From assembly GCA_016287975.1 (NCBI GenBank), contig JAEEXV010000011.1:1-11649 (forward strand): a DNA stretch of 11,649 nucleotides. The letters are read 5' to 3'. The notes under the pieces were generated by a model. It saw only the letters and a list, made by a program, of their open reading frames with translations, was not told the origin of the DNA and ran no database searches. Below are positions 1-5,200 of this stretch, piece by piece. A program made the position numbers and the translations under genes. The DNA is from Lentisphaeria bacterium. Its GTDB lineage: Bacteria; Verrucomicrobiota; Lentisphaeria; Oligosphaerales; Oligosphaeraceae. Position 1 is the first letter of the stretch. Every line of letters starts with the position of its first letter.

Positions 1-5
1 CCTTC

Positions 6-103
6 CGCCCTTGCAGGGCTCTGGAAAACAGGATCCCGCCCCCAGGGGTTCCGGGCGCTGACGCGCCCTCCACCCCTGGCTATGGTCCAACGCCCCCGGG
101 GGC
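6..103. repeat. REP-like triplet of palindromes
   Basis: Three GC-rich palindromes follow each other. The first is gccct (7-11) / agggc (15-19). The second is a long hairpin with outer stem ccaggggt (42-49) / acccctgg (72-79) and inner stem gggcgc (53-58) / gcgccc (63-68) around a 4-nt loop. The third is the perfect 12-bp palindrome gcccccgggggc (92-103). This arrangement resembles intergenic repeat families that I recall from other bacterial genomes, but I cannot confirm copy number from one window. No reading frame here looks coding. It may be the tail of a repeat that begins left of the window. Confidence 0.55.
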
Positions 104-116
104 TTTCCCAGGCAGG

Positions 117-176
117 AATGCCGCGCATCTTTTCGGGGATCGCGCCCCACCTGCACGCTTCTGGCGTGTCGGCATT
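117..176 (+). other. Possible branched RNA fold, non-coding
   Basis: A closing stem aatgcc (117-122) / ggcatt (171-176) encloses two hairpins: gcgcatc (123-129) paired with gat-c-gcgc (138-145, one bulged C), and cacgc (154-158) / gcgtg (164-168). This gives a three-way-junction shape. A further stem gctgtt (184-189) / aacagc (206-211) lies just downstream. In GC-rich DNA some pairing is expected by chance, so this may be part of the neighbouring repeat or nothing. Between 104 and 240 I see no gene. Confidence 0.25.
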
Positions 177-241
177 ATGAGGGGCTGTTACCGACCCTCT
201 TGGGGAACAGCGCCTTTCACTTTTCCCAACCGAATCCGTAG

Positions 242-267
242 AAAAAAAGCAAGTCGCACGACTTGCT
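242..267 (-). terminator. Rho-independent terminator, minus-strand reading
   Basis: An 8-bp stem, agcaagtc (248-255) / gacttgct (260-267), with a 4-nt loop lies directly next to a run of seven A (242-248, the last A in the stem). Read on the minus strand this is a hairpin followed by a run of T, the classic intrinsic terminator shape. On the plus strand the bases after the stem are only weakly T-rich, so plus-strand termination is less likely. It would stop antisense transcripts coming from the adhesin-like gene. The 3' arm also overlaps the proposed -35 box on the plus strand. Confidence 0.5.
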
Positions 268-292
268 AATTATGCGGGGGGGGGGGTAAATT
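263..292 (+). promoter_or_regulatory. Candidate promoter with 11-G spacer tract
   Basis: A -35-like ttgcta (263-268, 4 of 6 to TTGACA) and a -10-like taaatt (287-292, 4 of 6 to TATAAT) are 18 bp apart. The spacer ends in an uninterrupted run of 11 G (276-286). A second -10-like word, tatcat (292-297), overlaps. The site is about 125 bp upstream of the start of the large repeat protein. Both boxes are imperfect and the promoter is not proven. The G tract itself is certain. Slipped-strand changes in its length would alter the spacing. Confidence 0.4.
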
Positions 293-305
293 ATCATCCA
301 GTCGC

Positions 306-330
306 GCAATGACCCACGTTTGTGCATTGC
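306..330 (+). promoter_or_regulatory. 5' leader hairpin of the repeat-protein gene
   Basis: Stem gcaatg (306-311) / cattgc (325-330) continues into cac (315-317) / gtg (322-324), with a 3-nt bulge on the 5' side and a 4-nt loop. If the promoter around 263-292 is real, this hairpin forms near the 5' end of the transcript, where it could protect the leader. A smaller stem, atggc (355-359) / gccat (370-374), follows. No match to a known riboswitch was recognised. Confidence 0.3.
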
Positions 331-403
331 CCCCGAAGGCACTCTCCCCCCGAAATGGCGGTTTTAACGGCCATCTTGGGCAACCGAAGCATCTGATAAA
401 AAC

Positions 404-409
404 AAGGAG
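404..409 (+). promoter_or_regulatory. Shine-Dalgarno aaggag of the repeat-protein gene
   Basis: The sequence aaggag lies 5 bases before the ATG at 415 and fixes that start. It contrasts with the two downstream enzyme genes, which have no comparable site. Confidence 0.85.
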
Positions 410-414
410 CCACC

Positions 415-3400
415 ATGCCGACTATCATTGAAAACGACACCACGTTGATCGTTGCCAACGGCAGTTCGGTCAACGACATCACGGTCAACTCTTTCGGCGT
501 TTTGCGCGTCTCCGCGGGCGGCACGGCAAACAAAACCACCGTCAACACCAACGGCTATATGCATGTCTCCTCGGGCGGCACGGCGAACTACACCACCGTC
601 AACAGAAACGGCTTAATGTACGTCTCCGCTAACGGCAAGGCGAACTACACCACCGTCAACGACAACGGCATAATGTACGTCTCCTCGCAAGGCACGGCGA
701 ACTCCACCACCGTCAACTGGCTGGGCGCCCTGTTCGTCTCCCCGAGCGGCACGGCGAACTCCACCACCGTCAAAGGCGATCTGTACGTTTACAACGGCGG
801 CACGGTGAACTACACCACCGTCTCCAGCGGAGGACACCTGGACGTTGAAAGCGGCGGCACGGCAAACAACACCACCGTCTCCAGCGGAGGACGCCTGGAC
901 GTTTACAGCGGCGGCAAGGCGAACTACACCACCGTCAACGACAACGGCATAATGTACGTCTCCTCGCAAGGCACGGCAAACAACACCACCGTCTCCAGCG
1001 GAGGACAACTGGACGTTGACAGCGGCGGCACGGCGAACTCCACCACCGTCAACTGGCTGGGCGCCCTGTTCGTCTCCCCGAGCGGCACGGCGAACTACAC
1101 CACCGTCAAAGGCGATCTGTACGTTTACAACGGCGGCACGGTGAACTACACCACCGTCTACTCGTCAGGCGATCTGTGCGTTTACAACGGCGCCACTGCG
1201 AACTCCACCACCGTCACCAGCGGAGGCAAGATGCAGGTCAACGACGACGGCAAGGCAAGCAACACCACCGTCTACAGCGGAGGCCACCTGGACGTTAACA
1301 ACGGCGCCACGGCAAACTCCACCACCGTCTACAGCGGAGGCAAGATGCAGGTCAACGACGGCGGCACGGCAAACAAAACCACCGTCTCCAGCGGAGGCAA
1401 CCTGACCGTTGACGGCGGCACGGCAAACAACACCACCGTCTCCTCCGACGGCGCTATGTTCGTCAACGACGACGCCACGGCAAACAACACCACCGTCGCC
1501 AGCGGAGGCTACCTGTGCGTTGACGGCGGCACGGCGAACTCCACCACCGTCAATGACGGCGAGTTGTTCGTTTCCGACGGCGGCACGGCAAACGACACCA
1601 CCGTCTCCCAAGGCGGCTATATGCACATCTTCTATAGCGGCACGGCAAACGACACCACCGTCTCCGGCGGAGGCAACCTGACCGTTGACGGCGGCACGGC
1701 AAACGACACCACCGTCAACAGCGGAGGCAGCCTGACCGTTTACAACGGCGGCACGGCAAATGGCGCCACCGTCAACAGCCGAGGCAGACTAACCGTTAAC
1801 AGCGGCGGCATGGCAAATGGCGCCACCGTCAACAGCGGAGGCAACCTGTTCGTTAACAGCGGCGGCATGGCAAGCGACGCCACCGTCTCCAGCGGAGGAC
1901 GCCTGGACGTTTACGGCAGCGGCACGGCGACTGGCTGGCTGACCATGCACAGCGGCGCCATTGTCTCGGCGTATGCGGACTCCATCATTGACTTCGACAT
2001 CTCGCCGCTGGAGCCAGGCTACAAAGCGCTGGTGAACAACCTGTCGCTGATCCAGGGCACCCCCACTTACACCGCCACCGTCTCCACCACCCAGTCTATC
2101 GGGGACTATGTGCTGGCGGAGGGCGCGGCGAACTTCACGGGCAGCGTCACCGTCAAGTGCGGGGGCGCGGAGGATCTCACCTTGGCGGTCGGCGAGACCA
2201 AGCTCGGCGACGCTTTCGCCTATTCGCTCACCGTCAAGGACAGCCAGTTGCTCCTGACGCTCGCGCCACCCGACACCACCCCGCCCGAGCCGCCCGTGGC
2301 GCAGGCCAGCACGACCGAACCGACCAACCAGGACGTCACGGTGACCGCCGCCTTCAGCGACGACAGCGAGGTGAAGCAATACTCGCTGGACGGCAGCACC
2401 TGGAGCGAATACACGGAGGGCATCGTGCTCACCGAAAACGGCATGGTGTATTTCCGCGCCGCGGACGCCGCAGGCAACGTCTGCGACCCCGTCTCCTACA
2501 CGGTCTCCAACATTGACAAGGTCGCGCCAGAGGCGCCGACGGCGCAGGCCAGCACGACCGAACCGACCAACCAGGATGTCACGGTGACCGCCGCCTTCAG
2601 CGACGACAGCGAGGCGAAGGAATACTCGCTGGACGGCAGCACCTGGAGCGAATACACGGAGCCCGTCGCGCTCGCCGAAAACGGCACCGTCTCCTTCCGG
2701 GGCACCGACACCGCAGGGAACGCATCCGAGGTCACCACCGTCGTCGTCGACAACATCGACAAGATCGCGCCAGAGGCGCCGACGGCGCAGGCCAGCACGA
2801 CCGAACCGACCAACCAGGACGTCACGGTGACCGCCGCCTTCAGCGACGACAGCGAGGTGAAGCAATACTCGCTGGACGGCGCGGAATGGAGCGACTACAC
2901 GGATCCCGTCGTGCTCGCCGAGAACGGCGCCGTCTCCTTCCGGGGCACCGACGCCGCCGGGAACGTCTCCGACATTGCCACCGTCGTCGTCGACAACATC
3001 GACAAGGTCCAGCCGGAGGCGCCGACGGCCACGGCGGACGCCACCTGGACGGTGGATCCGGTCGCGGTAACGGCCGCCTTCAGCGACGACAGCGTCGTCC
3101 GCGAATACAGCCTGGACGGGGAGGATTGGCTCGACTACACGGAGCCGGTCGTGGTCCGCGACAATGGCACGGTGTATTTCCGCGGCACGGACGCGGCGGG
3201 GAACACCTCCGAAATCACAAGCTATGCCGTCGGCAGTATCGTCGAGCCCATCGTCCTGGAGGGCCGCGGAACCGCCACGCTGAAGGCGAACTTGCCCGTG
3301 GCCGGCGCCTACGCGCTGGGCGGCGATTTTGGCAACATCACTGGTGTGGTGGCCGTGTACAACGACTTAAAAATGGTCGGCATAGGAACGTTGAAAAAGG

Positions 3401-4716
3401 GGGTGCTGTACTTCAGGAACGGCCAGCCCGTGCTACTGGACAATTCGCTCAAGACGAAAGTCAAGGTAAAGGTGAAGGGCGGCAGGAACCTGGATTTCAC
3501 GCTCACGCTGACGCCGGAGAAGGTCTACGCCAGGGGCGACCACTCCGACGACTGGGGCGACCGGAACGCCATGGGCGCGGACGGCGCGGTCGGCGACGCG
3601 GGGCTCCTCGGCGAGGACAGCAAGGGCGCCCCGGCCGTGGAGGACTGGGTCGGCTTCGGCGACAAGGTCGACTACAAGGCGTTCACGCTGGACAGCGCGG
3701 CATCGGTCGTGTTCGACCTGGAGGCCACCGACGCCACGCGGATCGAGATCCTGTCCCTTTCCGGCAGGCAGGGCAAGTATGCGGCCAGGACACTGTCCGG
3801 CACAACTGCCAGACTGGACCAGGCGTCGGGGAAGTATGTGTGCAGCACCCGGCCCGTGGCGCTGGAGGCGGGCACCTACTACCTCGCGGTCAAGTCCACC
3901 AACGCCGCCCGCGGCGCCGATGCCGAATACACGGTGTCGGTCGGCGCGGACAGCGTCTTCTACACGGAGGGCGACAACACCGACGACGCCTGGCGCGGCG
4001 CACCCGCCATTGCAGGCGGCGCGAAGCAGGACGACTGGGTCGGCATCGGCGACGCCGTCGACTACCGCGCGATCGAAGTCGACGAAAAGGGCGGATTCTA
4101 CTCATTCAGCCTGTCGGGCGTGGAGAACGACGTGAAGCTGACGGTCTATTCCGTCGCGGCAAACGGCAGCCTCAAGCGCGTGAAGTCCGTCACCGCGACG
4201 GCAACGAAGGACACGGCCTCCACCGGCCCGCTCATGCTGGCGGGCGGCGGGAACTATGTCCTCGAGGTCACCGCCACGGGCGCAAAGAAGGGCAGGAACA
4301 GCCACTACTCCGTGAATATGGACGAACTCGGCGTGTTCACTGGCCTCGCCAACAACACATGGAATGCCGCCACCGCCCTTGACGGCGAGTTCCAGGGCTG
4401 CCTCGGAAAAGGCGGCGGCGCCGACCCCCTGGACTACCTCGACCTCTCCGCGTGGCAGGGCGGACTGTCGCTCGAAATGGAGGCTGGCTCCGTCAAGGCC
4501 TCCTTCTACGACGAGAACCACCATGCCGTGAAACTCGCCTCCGTGGCCTGCGCAAACGACACCGTCCGCACGAACGTGTCCTTGCTGACCCTGAAGGACG
4601 GCGACAACGTCGCCGACAGCATCCGCATCGCCGCCCTCGACGAGGCGGTGAGATATCTGAAACTGGAGGCCATCGGCACAGGCATGAACGCCTACCGCAT
4701 CGCAACCCTTGCGTGA
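415..4716 (+). CDS. AIDA-repeat / Ig-like / PPC-like surface protein
   Basis: A 1433-residue modular protein, probably a cell-surface or secreted adhesin-like filament. Residues about 20-510 are 26 units of 17-19 residues of the type N-x-T-T-V-x-x-x-G-x-L-x-V-x-x-G-G-T-A. They resemble the 19-residue AIDA-I autotransporter repeats and likely fold as a beta-helix. Residues about 510-619 form a transition. Four Ig-like repeats of about 81 residues follow (620-942), each with VTVTAAFSDDS, YSLDG, W..YT and FRGTDAAGN-type motifs, similar to Big/OmpL47-like domains. A linker (943-1039) precedes three modules (about 1040-1185, 1186-1308, 1309-1433). The first two carry GDxxDD and DWVGxGDxVDY motifs and resemble bacterial pre-peptidase C-terminal domains. 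The ATG at 415 is supported by aaggag. The N terminus (MPTIIENDTTLIVANG) is not a Sec signal, and no C-terminal barrel is visible, so the export route is unknown; type I secretion is one option. The repeat DNA looks less GC-rich than the enzyme genes. The exact ligand is unknown. Confidence 0.85.
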   Translation: MPTIIENDTTLIVANGSSVNDITVNSFGVLRVSAGGTANKTTVNTNGYMHVSSGGTANYTTVNRNGLMYVSANGKANYTTVNDNGIMYVSSQGTANSTTVNWLGALFVSPSGTANSTTVKGDLYVYNGGTVNYTTVSSGGHLDVESGGTANNTTVSSGGRLDVYSGGKANYTTVNDNGIMYVSSQGTANNTTVSSGGQLDVDSGGTANSTTVNWLGALFVSPSGTANYTTVKGDLYVYNGGTVNYTTVYSSGDLCVYNGATANSTTVTSGGKMQVNDDGKASNTTVYSGGHLDVNNGATANSTTVYSGGKMQVNDGGTANKTTVSSGGNLTVDGGTANNTTVSSDGAMFVNDDATANNTTVASGGYLCVDGGTANSTTVNDGELFVSDGGTANDTTVSQGGYMHIFYSGTANDTTVSGGGNLTVDGGTANDTTVNSGGSLTVYNGGTANGATVNSRGRLTVNSGGMANGATVNSGGNLFVNSGGMASDATVSSGGRLDVYGSGTATGWLTMHSGAIVSAYADSIIDFDISPLEPGYKALVNNLSLIQGTPTYTATVSTTQSIGDYVLAEGAANFTGSVTVKCGGAEDLTLAVGETKLGDAFAYSLTVKDSQLLLTLAPPDTTPPEPPVAQASTTEPTNQDVTVTAAFSDDSEVKQYSLDGSTWSEYTEGIVLTENGMVYFRAADAAGNVCDPVSYTVSNIDKVAPEAPTAQASTTEPTNQDVTVTAAFSDDSEAKEYSLDGSTWSEYTEPVALAENGTVSFRGTDTAGNASEVTTVVVDNIDKIAPEAPTAQASTTEPTNQDVTVTAAFSDDSEVKQYSLDGAEWSDYTDPVVLAENGAVSFRGTDAAGNVSDIATVVVDNIDKVQPEAPTATADATWTVDPVAVTAAFSDDSVVREYSLDGEDWLDYTEPVVVRDNGTVYFRGTDAAGNTSEITSYAVGSIVEPIVLEGRGTATLKANLPVAGAYALGGDFGNITGVVAVYNDLKMVGIGTLKKGVLYFRNGQPVLLDNSLKTKVKVKVKGGRNLDFTLTLTPEKVYARGDHSDDWGDRNAMGADGAVGDAGLLGEDSKGAPAVEDWVGFGDKVDYKAFTLDSAASVVFDLEATDATRIEILSLSGRQGKYAARTLSGTTARLDQASGKYVCSTRPVALEAGTYYLAVKSTNAARGADAEYTVSVGADSVFYTEGDNTDDAWRGAPAIAGGAKQDDWVGIGDAVDYRAIEVDEKGGFYSFSLSGVENDVKLTVYSVAANGSLKRVKSVTATATKDTASTGPLMLAGGGNYVLEVTATGAKKGRNSHYSVNMDELGVFTGLANNTWNAATALDGEFQGCLGKGGGADPLDYLDLSAWQGGLSLEMEAGSVKASFYDENHHAVKLASVACANDTVRTNVSLLTLKDGDNVADSIRIAALDEAVRYLKLEAIGTGMNAYRIATLA
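472..1932 (+). repeat. AIDA-type 57-bp coding repeat array
   Basis: About 26 in-frame units, mostly 57 bp (19 residues), some 51-54 bp, with a strongly conserved core encoding G-T-A-N-x-T-T-V. At DNA level the core ggcacggc-aa-caccaccgtc recurs almost unchanged, so the tract is prone to slippage and recombination. Unit lengths are always multiples of 3, which keeps the frame. Units 24-26 (near 1760-1930) drift: ATV replaces TTV and M replaces T in the GGTA motif. Confidence 0.9.
637..1158 (+). repeat. Segmental duplication inside the AIDA array
   Basis: The 186-bp block at 637-822, encoding three full units and the edge of a fourth (marked by IMYVSSQG, WLGALFVSPSG and KGDLYVYNGG), recurs at 916-1158 with near-identical DNA. 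The second copy is 243 bp long. The extra 57 bp are exactly one repeat unit (N-N-T-T-V-S-S-G-G-Q type) placed after the IMYVSSQG unit. Confidence 0.85.
2272..3240 (+). repeat. Four Ig-like coding repeats, 243-bp period
   Basis: Repeat boundaries marked by the NIDK codons fall at 2518, 2761 and 3004, exactly 243 bp apart. The segment 2298-2394 is identical to 2784-2880 over 97 bp. The middle copy (2541-2637) differs from both at three bases. The fourth repeat (from 3004) is more diverged and lacks the STTEPTNQD segment. Confidence 0.85.
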
Positions 4717-4754
4717 GGATGCGCAGCCCGATTCCACCCGCGGCAACGCGCGGC

Positions 4755-4837
4755 TCGCAACATCGAACAGAGCGGCCCGATAATGGTTGCCATGTCGCAA
4801 CAATTTCGAACAAAGCGGCCCGAAAATGGTTGCCACG
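4755..4837. repeat. Tandem direct repeat, about 40 bp, two copies
   Basis: Copy one is 4755-4794 (40 bp) and copy two 4795-4837 (43 bp), directly adjacent. Both run from tcgcaaca through gcggcccga to aatggttgcca. They differ by a 3-bp insertion and a few substitutions. The second copy runs into the inverted-repeat element that starts at 4829. The period is not coding in any frame I recognise. Confidence 0.75.
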
Positions 4838-4965
4838 GCGGCCCCGCCGTGGCGGCTCGGTGATTGACCTGCGGTCGATTCCGAAGCCTTTGGCTGCGTC
4901 TGGTGGCGAGCATGATTGGGCACCGCATGCTCGGCGGACCGCCACGGCGAGGCCGCCGTGGCAAC
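4829..4965. repeat. Inverted-repeat element, MITE- or BIME-like
   Basis: The 27-bp arms 4829-4855 and 4939-4965 are reverse complements with one mismatch. Each arm is itself a hairpin with the same 9-bp stem, gccacggcg / cgccgtggc (4832-4840/4845-4853 and 4941-4949/4954-4962), and a 4-nt loop. The 83-bp interior holds another hairpin, cgagcatg (4907-4914) / catgctcg (4926-4933). Similarity between the flanks continues weakly beyond the arms: the sequence after 4965 resembles the reverse complement of that before 4829. No transposase is present. It could be a REP pair or a small non-autonomous mobile element. Confidence 0.65.
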
Positions 4966-5046
4966 ATCTTCGGGTATGCAAACAGTGGCGATTGCCGCCC
5001 CGTAGGGGGAACATAACTCCCCGAAAAGGCCGCGAAAAACGCTCCC

Positions 5047-5079
5047 CTGACAGGCAGAACTGCAAATCCATGCTAACTT
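5047..5079 (+). promoter_or_regulatory. Weak candidate promoter for first enzyme gene
   Basis: The word ctgaca (5047-5052) matches five of six bases of TTGACA. An extended -10-like tgc-taactt (5071-5079) follows, but the spacer is 21 bp, longer than usual. This is the best candidate I see in the 150 bp before the gene and it is weak. Confidence 0.2.
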
Positions 5080-5200
5080 TACCTGGCACCTGTCCGCAGT
5101 TCAACAGCCTTATGGCGGCTCCCCCGACATGACGAAATGGCGATGAAACCGCCCCTCATGCGGAATGGCGCGCCGCCACCCGCAAGACCGTACCTCTTTC

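Larger units (their letters stand above)
4717..5200. other. Intergenic region rich in repeats, no gene seen
   Basis: This 484-bp gap has no reading frame with recognisable protein features. Open frames on both strands change character with each repeat and look like chance. It contains a weak hairpin after the upstream stop, ccgcg (4738-4742) / cgcgg (4749-4753), without a T run. It also holds the direct repeat and inverted-repeat element listed separately. Two overlapping, mutually exclusive hairpins lie near 4998-5022: cccc (4998-5001) / gggg (5005-5008), and gggga (5006-5010) / tcccc (5018-5022). No clear intrinsic terminator was found for the repeat-protein gene. Confidence 0.6.

Noticed and set aside
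2886..4382. A 498-codon plus-strand frame inside the repeat-protein gene
   Set aside because: Its product is Arg/Gly/His-rich, as expected for an out-of-frame reading of GC-rich coding DNA. The overlapping frame has clear Ig-like and PPC-like modules.
4102..4967. Minus-strand frames running from the repeat-protein gene into the intergenic repeats
   Set aside because: They cross the direct and inverted repeats and read into antisense of a strong gene. No recognisable protein features or ribosome-binding site were seen.
5084..5097. Sigma-54 promoter (tggcac...gc) before the first enzyme gene
   Set aside because: The GG and GC elements are separated by 9 bases instead of the required 10, and the TT before GC is absent.
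5165..5200. Earlier in-frame ATG adding 12 residues to the first enzyme
   Set aside because: It would place MARRHPQDRTSF before a normal signal peptide. The paralogue aligns from the Met at 5201, and no ribosome-binding site supports the earlier start.
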